From Euglena gracilis (Eukaryota; Euglenida; Euglenophyceae; Euglenales), in assembly GCA_039621445.1 (NCBI GenBank), contig CP154954.1, forward strand, positions 24,440,954 through 24,504,953: 64,000 nt of DNA. Reading direction: 5' to 3'. Both the position numbers and the translations under genes were made by a program. Below the pieces are notes generated by a model. The model saw only the letters and a list, made by a program, of their open reading frames with translations, was not told the origin of the DNA and ran no database searches. Shown here one piece after another: positions 44,218-53,869 of this stretch (its first letter is position 1; the number at the start of each line of letters is the position of its first letter).

Positions 44218-44651
44218 ACACCAAGAGCACAGAGCCCAGGTGGGGTCCAAAGGGTCGGGGAAACAGCAGCAGCAGCAGCATCCCAGCAAGCAGCAGCGGA
44301 AAGTATTTCCTTCCCAGGGGGACCCGGAGGGCCGTGGTGGTAAAAAGGGTCCACTGCAGGTGACACCGGTACTCGCCGGCACGCAGTGGAGGAGTAGACC
44401 CCTTACCACCCCGAGCACCTCTTGGGAACGAAATCGAGCAGCAACAGAAGCAGCAGCAGCAGCAGCAGCAAGAAAGGGGAGCCAAAAGCTCAAGGGGGAG
44501 GGGAAGGGCCAGGAAACCACAAAACGGACGTTTGAAGTCCCAGTGAATATGGGGTCAGACAATTATTGGGAGTTGCTCCGAAGAAAGGGCCAGAAGCGGA
44601 ATGTAGCGCCAGGCCTTGAACCAGACAGAAGCGAAAGTGCATCTAAGGGGG
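44218..44651 (+). repeat. Pseudo-LTR, left copy
   Basis: Begins ACACCAAGAGCACAGAGCCC and ends GTGCATCTAAGGGGG. It matches 49389-49818 with scattered substitutions and differing CAG counts, and also 52679-53106. It contains two CAG/AGC microsatellites (44265-44280 and 44448-44471) and encodes in frame the conserved peptide NMGSDNYWELLRRKGQKRN. Confidence 0.9.
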
Positions 44652-45244
44652 ATCACCCGCGCAAGCCGTGGGGTCCTGCACTCTCAGGACATGACATCCA
44701 AGAATTGCACTCCCATACCCTTGGACAAAAAACATTTTTTTTCCGGGAAAGATTTCAAGATTTTCAACTGGAGGGTCCATCGTGCCTGGTAAAAAATCTG
44801 GAAGGAAGGAGCGTGAAGGAAGTCCAGACCAAGGTGGCCTCCATCCAGCACCGGTGGTGGGCAGATGGTGACTCCCACCATGTCCCGCAATTTGTGGAAG
44901 GAAGGGATTCTGGCACAATCTCAGAGATCTATTACATGCACCATTTGCCTTCAGGGAAGGGGTACGTGGGCCTGGCCCACCATGGTGCGCAAGAGCGCAT
45001 GAAAACACATTGGGGGTGTCAAAACCGGGAGACTGACCCCATCAGCATGATGATGCGCAACAGCTCCAGTGCTTTTGAATGGATCTGTTGGCCAGTGGAG
45101 AGGTTCCCAGGACGCCGAGAATGGCACAAACAGTTTCACAAGAAAGCTGCCCATCGAGAGGGCTGGTGGGCATCTTTCCTGGGCACCTGGTGGCCGCGGG
45201 GCTTCAACTGGGGAGCACTGGCGGGTACCATAAAGGTGGTGTAA
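44549..45244 (+). pseudogene. Penelope-like ORF, part 1: N-terminus and GIY-YIG endonuclease
   Basis: The frame is open from 44153 to a TAA at 45242-45244. I place the likely start at the Met of MGSDNYWELLRRKG (44549), because that peptide is conserved in the pseudo-LTR copies; earlier in-frame starts are possible. The nuclease begins near 44913 with SEIYYMHHLPSGKGYVG, giving the paired GIY (IYY) and YIG (YVG) elements. It ends near 45215 with REGWWASFLGTWWPRGFNWG, which fits the conserved W..(L)..P.GFN end of this family. The CCHH cysteines of canonical Penelope nucleases are not present. The domain should nick the target DNA to prime reverse transcription. A frame change near 45225-45240 links it to the next part. 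Confidence 0.85.
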
Positions 45245-45899
45245 AGGCGGATTGGAACACCCACCGAGAAAATTTTCACCGAGAGTGGTACAGCAAGTCG
45301 GAAAGAGGACTGGCAGATGCGAAACAGTGGGTGACGGATATTTGTGACGCCATCACCTCTTTTCTGGAGCGTTTGGTGCGGGAGGAGCTCAAGCGACACA
45401 AGGAGCTCAAGAAGAAGCCCAAAGGAGATTTTGTGAAATTGCTAATCACCCACAAAGGATGGAACGCACCAGAGGTGAGGAAAGTGATCCGGGAATTGCA
45501 GGTTTGCAAGTTGCACCCAGACCGAACAGCAGCAGAACACATTTGGGTGTGCGAACGCAAAGTTCCACCCATTGGCAGCTGGTTGCTGAATTACACTGCG
45601 CTTGAAGATGAGGACCTCACCGCGAAACAGAGAGCCGAACTCTTAACTGGGAAAACATCAACGGTGAGAAAGACCCCAAAAGTTTCTGTCATATCCTTCA
45701 TCCACGGGTGGAAGATGTGTGGAAAGGACATATCGGCACCGCAGATGTCAGGAAGTTCAACAGTCCGCTTGTACGTGGGTTGTTGATCAAGGGGCAAGCC
45801 TACAAGCTGGAACACAGGGCTGAGACCTTGCTGCAGGAGTTAGGAAAGGGGCTGTATCCAGTAAATGATGAAAAGGGGAGGAGACCCTATAGATTTTGA
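45225..45899 (+). pseudogene. Penelope-like ORF, part 2: linker and RT N-terminal region
   Basis: Two frames in succession. The first (to about 45690) is charged and helical, with ERLVREELKRHKELKKKPKG and KVIRELQVCKLHPDRTAAEH. The second (from about 45690) reads HPRVEDVWKGHIGTADVRKF then NSPLVRGLLIKGQAYKL. This resembles the conserved region ahead of the RT fingers in permuted Penelope-like elements. A cluster of short homopolymers (CCCC, AAAA, TTT) lies at the first frame change, and AAAAGGGG at the next (near 45868). Confidence 0.7.
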
Positions 45900-46579
45900 A
45901 GCCTGGAAATTGTCAATCATCCAGAGAGTGAAGGAGAAGCTCACAGGCTCTGACAACGCCATGTTCCCCACAGGAGACATGGGCCAGAAAGAAATCCGGG
46001 CCATCCAAGAGCATTTGGTGTTTCTGAAGGAAGACTGGGCACCGCATGTTGGGGTGGCCATGTACACGTACAGATATATGTGGGGGCACACCTTTCAGGT
46101 GGACAAGGAAGACCCACAAGCCCTGACCCAAAGGCATTGGGATTTCCTCGAAAAGAGAGGGCTGCAGCCCAACAGGCACATATTTATGGAATCTGGAAAT
46201 CTGCCAAAAGGAACCTGCAGTGGATAAGCGGTGTGAGAAAAGACAAGGAGGAGGAAAAACGAAAGGAAAACACAGAGCCAGAAGGGTCCATTGCAGGCGC
46301 CGGCAAGGAGTTGGTGGGTGTGCACACACAAGTGATGCATTCACTCCGAAGCAAGGACGCCCACAACCGCAGGAAAGGGTTGGCCAAGGCATGCTGGTTT
46401 GTTGAATCGGTCGGGGAGGTGGCACAGCCGTTGCGCTTTGAAGTCACAGATGTGGCCAAACGGGGCGCAATGGCAACTACGGTGGATTTTGTAACAATGT
46501 ACCCCTCATTTGACCAGATGTTGTTGAAGGACAGGCTCAGGGATGCGATCTGTGGGTTTGGGAATGGGAGGAAAAGAGA
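45865..46579 (+). pseudogene. Penelope-like ORF, part 3: RT fingers and motif A
   Basis: The first frame ends LTQRHWDFLEKRGLQPNRH. A change near 46150-46170 leads to IYGIWKSAKRNLQWISG (finger motif with the conserved basic strand), then RKGLAKACWFVESVGEVAQP. Motif A follows at 46476-46519: TTVDFVTMYPSFDQ, where the Asp of DF is the first catalytic metal ligand. The insertion-in-fingers domain reported for this clade may lie between, in the KEEEKRKENTEPEG stretch, but I cannot prove it. Confidence 0.82.
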
Positions 46580-47510
46580 TTGGAAGCGAGGCACCAGCTG
46601 CGGGCAAGGAAAGACAGGTGGGTGCACCTCATGCCAGAGGAAGCAGCACAGGATGCTTCTGGATGCTTGTCAAAGGAGGAGGTGTTGAAAATGGTGCAAT
46701 TTGTGATTGACACTGGGTTCATCAAGAGGGGAAGCACGCTGCTGAAGCAGGTGAAAGGGTTTGGGATGGGGTTGGCGTGTGCACCCCAAATTGCCAACCT
46801 GGACTGCTACCCTGTTGAGAGAGGTTTTGACGCCACAAAGACACTTGAGGAAATGGAGCACAATTACCGTTTCATTGATGATATTCATTCATTTTCCGGA
46901 TGCATCCCGACTGCAGAGCAGTATGGCATGCAGTACAAATACACAAAGACCAATGATGGAGAATCTGTGTACCTCGGAATGGTCCTCAAGTGGCTCCCGC
47001 TAGTGCACACGGGGGAAATGAAGTTCTTCACCGGAATGCATTTCAGAGATTGCACGTACCCAATCCGAATCAGGAGGTACCCAGGGGCAGGGTCAATGGT
47101 CGCAGACTCCCAGCGCTTAGGGGTCCTCACTGGCCAGTTCATCAGAGCACAAAGGCTGTGCTCTACGCTGCAAATGTTCAAATTTGCAGTGCAGGGCATT
47201 GTCCTGGCAGCCACCCGTAGGGGGTATTTTAGGCATGAACTGGACCGCATGTGGAGCAAATTCCTTGCTGATTGGTGGAAAGCGGAAGAAATCCGGCGGG
47301 TGGAGCTGCTTTCGTGGTTCCGCAAAATGACTCGTGTGGTGAGGCTGCAAGTGCAGAAGGAGGGCAAGGAGCACAGCAAAGCTGTCCCATTTGCAAAGAA
47401 ATTGTGCCGGTTTGGAAGCGGGTGTTTGTACCAAGAAGTTGGGTGCCCATTCCAGCACAAGGTGCCAGTCCGTCAGCACCCTGCACGCCAACGCTGCTGT
47501 GGGCACAGCG
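46580..47510 (+). pseudogene. Penelope-like ORF, part 4: RT palm/thumb and CCCH finger
   Basis: After a frame change near 46575, the frame carries motif B as GFGMGLACAPQIANLD (46758-46806) and motif C as YRFIDDIHSF (46866-46893) with both catalytic Asp residues. A VYLGMVLK strand in the motif E position follows, then a thumb with GVLTGQFIRAQRLCS and ATRRGY typical of Penelope-like elements. RT catalytic residues are therefore intact. Further on, KLCRFGSGCLYQEVGCPFQH (47402-47463) is a CCCH zinc finger with C-x5-C-x6-C-x3-H spacing, probably nucleic-acid binding. The frame then runs to a TAA at 47648-47650 while the OTU coding switches frames near 47470-47520. Confidence 0.9.
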
Positions 47511-48165
47511 GGGAAGTAGTCAGGAAGAACCAAGCAACCCTGTGGCTAGCAGCCCCGATGGGTCATGTCTGTTCCATTGCGCTGCCGTGTCTAACGAGGG
47601 CACCGTGGCACTGGAACTGCGCCGCAAAGTATGCAAAGTACGCAAAGTAAGCAGCTTATGTCAGGGAGGAATGGGATACAGAGATCCCGGGTTCGGGAAT
47701 GTCGGTAGGACAAACCCTGACAACCCTGGACTGGGACAAGGAGGGATATTTGGCATCAGTGGTCAGCCATATCCATTGGGCTGAAGAACCGGAGCTGGCT
47801 TTGTTGCCTCCTGTCTTGAAATTCAGACTGCGGGTGTTTCTGGACCATGGTGACCATTGTCAAGAGTGCACACAACATGGCTCCAGAGGTCCCCTCAGGC
47901 GGGTGGTGTTCCACCAAAACAGGGGTCATTACGACGCGATCATGATGGACGGAAGCCCGGATCCAGAGAGGAGCCACCACACAACCCACTTGAAGGTGAG
48001 GAAACCACTGCTAATGGTGCCAACCAGGGCTGAGAACAAAGCCGAAGCTTACCAGAAAGCTGTGCAGAAGCGCAGAGCAAAGATCAGGAGGGAGAAAGCT
48101 AGTCGCCAGGGCAATGTTTTCATTGATGACGACGTGGAGTTGTTGATGAGTTTTGTAGAGCGCAG
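47510..48165 (+). pseudogene. Penelope-like ORF, part 5: OTU-type cysteine protease
   Basis: The first half (one frame, to about 47650) has SSPDGSCLFHCAAVS with the D-G-x-C nucleophile signature (DGSC at 47557-47568), then LELRRKV. The second half (next frame, from 47651) reads VREEWDTEI, DKEGYLASVVSHIHWAEEPE and LALLPPVLKFRLRVF. The catalytic His block FHQNRGHYDAIM follows (His codon 47927-47929). Order and spacing are those of the OTU fold: Cys loop, helix, W..E(L)..L segment, RVF strand, GHYD. OTU proteases usually cleave ubiquitin chains. Here the enzyme could remove ubiquitin from element proteins or process the polyprotein; this is inference. After the His the frame continues in a Lys/Arg-rich stretch (AVQKRRAKIRREKAS). 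Confidence 0.82.
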
Positions 48166-48167
48166 CA

Positions 48168-49034
48168 GTGACACGAGTGTTGACTGCAACAACTCCGTGG
48201 CAAGCCCTGGGGGTCCGAGAAACCACCCCCAGCCAGGACTGCATGGCAGTTTACAAGAGGATGAGCTTTCTGATCCACCCGGATGAATGTTCCCACCCAA
48301 AGAGCAAAGAGGCTTTTCAGAAGCTGGGAGATGCCAAGGATTGGGTGGATGACAGAGAAGCGTGGTACACAAATTACCAACAAAGGGAGGCGTCCGACCG
48401 ATTGGCGAGGTGTTGGGCACTCTGGGTTGCTGGAGGCGGGCAGCTCAACATCTTGCTGGTAGAAGAAGACCTGCAACGCCATTGTGGTTTGGGAGAGGAG
48501 GGCGTGTTGCGCATACAGCTGGAGGAGGAGGCCGAGTGGCAGCACATCGGTTTGGCATGGGTGGAAACCGAGGTACTGTTGCAGAGCAGGCCCAGGCAAA
48601 GCACACGCACCAGGACCCAACCTCAATGGTACCAGAGTGAACAAACAGAGCACAGAGAACAGAATATGAGGCGCCAGGCGAGGGCGTCAGGCAAAGAGAG
48701 GTTCTCTTCTGATGGGGACACAGAAATGGCAGCAAAAGAGGAGAGCCACGACTGGAAGGCAGGGGAGCGGATAGGCGAGGCCGAGAACCGTGGTCCTCCG
48801 GTCACAGCCAAAGGGGGTCCCTGGGGACAAAAAAAAGGCGAGAGCCGGGGCATGCACCAAGTGCCCAACAAGCTCCTGGAGGCAGCCAGCCCCATCAGAA
48901 ATGGCACCAACCCGTTTAGCAAAACAAACCAAACAGTGCCGAAGGCTGGACCACAGTCCGAGGCACCGGAAAATCAACTTCTACACACACTCCCAACCAC
49001 CCGCCTTGATTTTGCCACCACAGTTTGGAGGTAA
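48168..49034 (+). pseudogene. Penelope-like ORF, part 6: J domain (DnaJ-like) and charged tail
   Basis: The frame reads TPWQALGVRETTPSQDCMAV, then YKRMSFLIHPDECSHPKSKE and AFQKLGDAKDWVDDREAWY. This is a complete J-domain signature: a W..LGV start, a basic helix II, the invariant HPD at 48276-48284, then F..L..A...L at helix III. J domains recruit and stimulate Hsp70. The Lys after HPD found in many J proteins is Glu here. The remaining 200 codons are acidic/basic low complexity (EEEAEWQ.., QNMRRQARASGKER) without a recognised fold. The frame ends with a TAA (GGTAA) at 49032-49034, and the Cys-rich tail follows in another frame. Confidence 0.82.
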
Positions 49035-49269
49035 CCACACAAAAGGTGGACACACCCACACCGACACCAACGCCCGCAGCAATGGCAAGGCGTGCTGGTT
49101 TGCACAGCAGTGTCTGTACCAGTACCCAGCCAACTGGTGGGGATACACCCAAAAAGTGCAGCCCACAGAGAAGGGCACCCCATGGGGAGGGCGGGGCAGA
49201 CCCACGGGGGAACAGCGCATGTGCAAGTATGGTATGGGATGCTGGTGGAGGACCACCAGCATCCCATAA
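49025..49269 (+). pseudogene. Penelope-like ORF, part 7: C-terminal Cys-rich tail
   Basis: Contains GKACWFAQQCLY and RMCKYGMGCWW, both with the C-x5-C-[LW]-[YW] start seen in the CCCH finger CRFGSGCLY at 47402. The second halves of these fingers are not complete. The same tail, with CWFGQQCLY and CKSGMGCWW, is kept in the second copy at 52339-53106. The stop is at 49267-49269. Confidence 0.6.
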
Positions 49270-49388
49270 CCACCACCACCACCAGAACGCAACGCAAGAA
49301 TTGGGAACCAAACCAAGAGCACGATCTCATCATCATGCCCATCCAATTGCGAACAACGACGCAGACAGCAACACAACAATTGGGAACC

Positions 49389-49818
49389 ACACCAAGAGCA
49401 CAGAACCCAGGTGGGGTCCAAAGGGTCGAGAAAACAGCAGCAGCAGCAGCAGCCCAGCAAGCAGCAGCGGAAAGTATTTCCTTCCCAGGGGGACCCGGAG
49501 GGCCGTGGTGGTAAAAAGGACCCACTGCCGGTGACACCGGCACCCGCTGGCACGCAATGGAAGAGTAGACCCCTTACCACCCCGAGCAGCACTTGGGAAT
49601 GAAATCGAGCAGCAACAGAAGCAGAGCAGCAGCAGCAAGAAAGGGGAGCCAAAAGCTCAAAGGGGAGGGGAAGGGCCAGGAAACCACAAAACGGACGTTT
49701 GAAGTCCCAGTGAATATGGGGTCAGACAATTATTGGGAGTTGCTCCGAAGAAAGGGCCAGAAGCGGAATGCAGCGCCAGGCCTTAAACCAGACAGAAGCC
49801 AAAGTGCACCTAAGGGGG
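49389..49818 (+). repeat. Pseudo-LTR, right copy
   Basis: Matches 44218-44651. The last shared bases are GTGCACCTAAGGGGG. The Gly/Gln-rich and LRRKGQKRN reading frame is also open here. Confidence 0.9.
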
Positions 49819-49889
49819 TCTTTCAGTTACCCCCTGCACTGCAAAATAAATTATTAAATTATTCCTCCAGTTATTCGTAATTTAAATTG

Positions 49890-50660
49890 TTTTGTTTTCC
49901 GGACAAACAGCATTCTGGTGGTGTGCTTTTGCGTGTGCGTGCATGCGGCACCGCCTGCCTGCACCATCAACCGCCGCCTGCTTCTCCAGGAGGAAAAGGA
50001 GATGGTCCATTCCCCGGACGCCCAGGGTCACCCTCCGCCAAAGGAGCGGCGGAACGCCATCACCTTTGTCCTCCCAGCGGAGCCCCGGCTCCCCTGCACC
50101 AAGGGGTTCCGCGACCTCCCATTTGTGTTTGCCAGAGTTGCTGCCGTGCGCTTTGCTTCCAAAAACCTTGCGGGCTATTGAGTGTGTATGTGTATGATTT
50201 TTTTTATGACCTGTTTGCCCCTGTTCATTTGCCACGCCTCGGTGTTCAGGGAGGTAATTGAGATATGGATCATAGAGCCGAACATCAAAAACATTTTCCA
50301 TCGACCATTCTGCATTCCTGATGATGCACCCACACGCTGAAGCAATGGGGAAAGAATTGGAAGAATTGGCAGAACGCATGTGGACATTGGAGATTCCCAT
50401 GGCCGATGGCGATGTCCTTTCTGGACATGGACACAGGGTTGCTTCCTGATTTTGGCTGGGTTGCAGTGGGGTCTGGGAGAGCAGCCCCCCTCCCTGTGCC
50501 CTAGCAGAGGCCACCCCCTTCCTCTGCGGTGCACTTCCTGCAGAAGTGGGTCGAACCCCGACCGCCGCCGCACGCCAGCCGCATCGTCCCAGGCCATACA
50601 ACATACCGCACACAACATTGGAATATTGCTGGTATTCACTACCCCACAGGTGGACGAGTG
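49890..50660 (+). pseudogene. Unknown conserved peptide locus, copy B
   Basis: Segment 1 is an open frame from 49918 to 50181. It includes TINRRLLLQEEKEM, QGHPPPKERRNAITFVLPAE and GFRDLPFVFARVA. Segment 2 (50430-50600) has a LDMDTGLLPDFGWVAVG-like frame and QRPPPSSAVHFLQKWVEPRP with one stop. Both align with 22440-23755 in order and orientation. The distance between segments is shorter here. The family is not recognised. It lies directly after the retroelement, but the other copy does not, so it is probably independent. Confidence 0.45.
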
Positions 50661-50664
50661 ACTG

Positions 50665-52325
50665 ACTGATCCCCTTATGCAGTCACTGACTGCTTTTTTT
50701 TAAATACTTCAGGGTCCCTCCCCGAGCTTAATGCGGATTTACAACGAAAGTTGGGCTCTGCTTTTGACTTGCGCTGCTGCCTTTCCCATGCGGCACTGTG
50801 TTCTCCCCAACGCAGGGTGCGGTTGATGGATCACCCTCCGGTCATGCAAACAGCCAGTGTGCCCGCCCACCCGCCATCGGTATCAAGTGGATGCCCCGGC
50901 TGCACTGCCCTCGACGGCTGCGTTCTGCCGTGGGTTCAGTGCTTGTTCTGAGCAGGCCATTGGCCCTGCTGGCAGGCTCGATGGCCCGGGCTGTTGTCCC
51001 CCCCCCCCGTTTGAGGGGAACCCCCACCCCCTTGCCACCTCCAGGCCAAGCACTTTCAGTGACAAATCCAGACGATTTCACCAAGGTTTTCGCAGCATGG
51101 AAGAGATTGGGTTGTGATCCGGCCATTCCCAACAAATAAAAGGAGGGCTGCACGTCCAAAACCTTTTGGATGTGCAGCTCATATCAATCTGTCTCCGTGG
51201 TTCTTCCCCTGAGAGTGTTGTTTCTTTCCCTTCGCTGGCATCTCTTTTGTGGTTAAATGGGCCCGTCTTATTACAGGAAGAATATTTCCCCTCCCCCCAA
51301 TTGGCCACCAAAATATTGCATTGTTCACCTGACACATAAGCGATTCCCCCAAAGTTAGCCCTCAAACTGGCTCAGGGAAAGCCTGGGGAGGGGTTGGCTG
51401 ATTTCAAGCCCTGGCACTCAACCACACATTCATTTAGCTTTGTGGGGCCCCTCCCTCCTGATTTATTTGAAGACTGTTTGGTGGTTTTTTTTTTTTTTTG
51501 CTGGCGCCAGGAGGAGAGGGGAGTTCCCCCACCCACCGAAGCCCGGTCTGGGACCACCCATGTTGGGGGGGGGTCCAGCCCCAGACCCACCCACCCACCC
51601 ACCCACCCCCACACAGGGGAGGTCTGCTGAGTTAAACAGAAGGCCCCACCAACCCACAACATTAGAAACATAAAACGGATTGTAAAATCCCCCGAATAAG
51701 TGCTGTGTGGCTGTGTGCATTTTAAGGAAGTATTTTGGACCCCAAGGGGTGCGCACTTATTAGGGCACTGCGCACTTATTAGGGCAAAGCACAAAATACT
51801 TGATTTTGCACCACTCTTTCCATTTTTTCTCCTTCTTGTAATGTCAAGCAAGAAGTCAAGTGATTATCTGTCAAAGTTTTGGGCTTGGACGATAGAAAAA
51901 TTTGGTCCGAGAAGGACAGTTCTGAGAATTGTGTGTGTCTTTCTGACCTGAGATGTGACAGTGATTTCTCCTTTGGGGGATGTGAACTTTTTAGGGGGGT
52001 AGTTTTGTACCCTTGTGGGGGGGTGTAATTACCCCCCCCCCCTTATTGTCCCCCCCCCATCATAATTATTAATACGCCACAGCCAACAGTCTTCACACAT
52101 CTAAGATTCATCTCAGATGAATAATAGTATATGTGCCCTCTCTCCCTGAGTGTGTGTCTCCAACTCCTCCAGTGGGCGTTTGGTACGCTCCCCACCTACA
52201 CCATACTAGCTGGGAGGCAAATCTCAACAGTGGATACATTTTGTGCTGTTCTGGCATTGTAGAATTTTGCGGCATCAGGCGCAGCTGTAACAGTTCATAC
52301 AGAGTCAAGTGCGCACCCCCCGGGG
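50665..52325. other. No recognisable gene
   Basis: Includes a GC-rich stretch (50820-51060), a stem-loop (51147-51178), a CACC array (51583-51606), and a tandem pair of GCGCACTTATTAGGGCA (51750-51785). Frames at 51394-51630 and 51700-51951 have no motif. Confidence 0.45.
51147..51178. other. Perfect-looking stem-loop
   Basis: The arms GCTGCACGTCCAAAA and TTTTGGATGTGCAGC pair along their whole length with one G-T and a 2-nt centre. An AATAAA lies 10 bp upstream, so it could be a transcript 3' end structure, but no gene is identified upstream. Confidence 0.4.
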
Positions 52326-52338
52326 GGTGCTGTGGGCA

Positions 52339-53106
52339 TGTGCACCTCAAATAGCCGATTTTGCCACTGCAGCTTGGACGTAACCACGCCAAAGGTGGGC
52401 ACATTCACACCGACACCAACACCCCCCAGCATTGGCAAGGCGTGTTGGTTTGGACAGCAGTGTCTATACCCTGTATCAGCACCCAGCCAACTGGTGGGGA
52501 TACACCCAAAAAGTGCAGCCCACAGAGAAGGGCACCCCATGGGGAGGGCGGGGCAGACCCACGGGGGAACAGCGCATGTGCAAGTCTGGTATGGGATGCT
52601 GGTGGAGGACCACCTCCTGCCCATATGCCCATCCCATTGAGAACAGCAATGGGAGAACACAACGCAAGAACTGGGAACCACAAGAGCACAGAGCCCAGAG
52701 GGGGTCCAAAGAGTCAGGGAAGCAGTAGCAGCAGCAGCCCAGCAAGCAGCGGCGGAAAGTATTTCCTTCCCAGGGGGACCCGGAGGGCCGTGGTGGTAAA
52801 AAGGGCCCACTGCCGGTGACACCGGTACCCGCTGGCATGCAGTGGAGGAGTAGGCCCCTTACCACCGTAAACACCTCTTGGGAACGAAATCGAGCAGCAA
52901 CAGAAGCGGCGGCAGCAGCAAGTGTAGGAAAGATAAGCCAAAAACCCAAGGGAGAGGTGAATTGCAAGGAAAACACAAAAACGGAAGTTTGCAGTCCCAG
53001 TGAATATGGGGTTGGACAATTATTGGGAGTTGCTCCGAAGAAAGGGCCAGAAGCGGAATGCAGCGCCAGGCCTTGAACCAGACGGAAGCCAAAGTGCATC
53101 TACGGA
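52339..53106 (+). mobile_element. 5'-truncated copy of the Penelope-like element
   Basis: From about 52365 it matches 49011-49818: the Cys-rich tail, then the pseudo-LTR. It is flanked by GGTGCTGTGGGCA at 52326-52338 and again at 53107-53119, a 13-bp target duplication. This fixes the 3' end of the family near 53106 and shows that 5' truncation occurs, as expected of target-primed reverse transcription. Confidence 0.85.
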
Positions 53107-53234
53107 GGTGCTGTGGGCAGGTAGGGTGGTAGGGCAATTTCGACCCCACTGGTAGTAGCACACCCTGTAGCACACCCCCAATGCCTTCGGCGCCGGAGAC
53201 CCGTAAATGGCCATTTTCAAGGGAAATTTGCCTG

Positions 53235-53330
53235 GGTCGGCAAGTGACCCTCCCTGGGGTGTGTGCCTGCTAAGGGCAGGCAGCCCATAGGACAAGGCAC
53301 CCTCCTCCCCCCTGGGGTTGGTAAAAAGAA
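53235..53330. repeat. Dispersed repeat R11, copy 3
   Basis: Contains CTGCTAAGGGCAGGCAGCCC, then ATAGGACAAGGCACCCTC, and GGGTTGGTAAAAAGAAG. It aligns with the copies at 31960 and 41060. Confidence 0.65.
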
Positions 53331-53865
53331 GCCCGGTTGGAACACATTTCCTACCATAGAAGCCTGTGCCAGTTAGTCAAAACTGGTGTCATCCTCCTGG
53401 GTTGCGTCTCTCCCCCACCCTGCCACGGAAGCAGGCCGCGTTGTTTCCACGGAATTCTGCCTCAGGTCTCTTCCGTCACCATTGCCTGCCACAGTGTTGG
53501 CGTCCTGCAGAGTGCTTGCTTCCGGCCCCTGAATCGCCTTCTGTCCCAGTTCCCAGTTCCATTGCTGTCCCCACCTCCACCTCTTCCGTCTCCGAACGAA
53601 GAGATACGTGTTGGCGGCCTCCTTTCCAGCCCCTGTTTGACGTGCTCCCATCTGTCACCCGTGACGGCATGACAATTATGTCGAGGTTCCGACCAGGCTC
53701 AACGTGAGACCGACCCCATCCTGGGGGACCTGCTTGGGCAGGCACTCTGACACCCACACCGACACCACCCAGGGGAGTTGGACACGGCCAACGTTGGTCC
53801 AGGCACTGCTGTGCCAGATCCTCCAGGAATGAATAATATTTTTGTGGCGATTTTCCACGTAGGTG
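53331..53865. other. No recognisable gene
   Basis: Mixed sequence. Overlapping frames on both strands (53337-53672, 53476-53958) have no motif. Confidence 0.45.
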
Positions 53866-53869
53866 CGAC

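Larger units (their letters stand above)
44218..49818 (+). mobile_element. Penelope-like retroelement with permuted domains and accessory OTU and J domains
   Basis: Framed by two direct pseudo-LTR copies (44218-44651 and 49389-49818). In order on the plus strand I see a Gln/Ala/Lys-rich N-terminus, a GIY-YIG nuclease, a linker, a reverse transcriptase with Penelope-type motifs, a CCCH finger, an OTU protease, a J domain and a Cys-containing tail. GIY-YIG before RT is the Naiad/Chlamys arrangement. The absence of the CCHH cysteines next to the GIY motif fits Chlamys best. About nine frame changes break the reading frame, and I see no in-frame nonsense codon between the domains. No clear target duplication is found for this copy. 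The body probably starts at about 44650, with the left pseudo-LTR being the 3' end of a tandem partial copy. Confidence 0.88.

Noticed and set aside
43310-44485. Longest open frame in the window (391 codons, minus strand)
   Set aside because: It is antisense to a GC-rich island and to the CAG repeats of the retroelement pseudo-LTR. Its Cys runs come from those repeats, and it has no domain.
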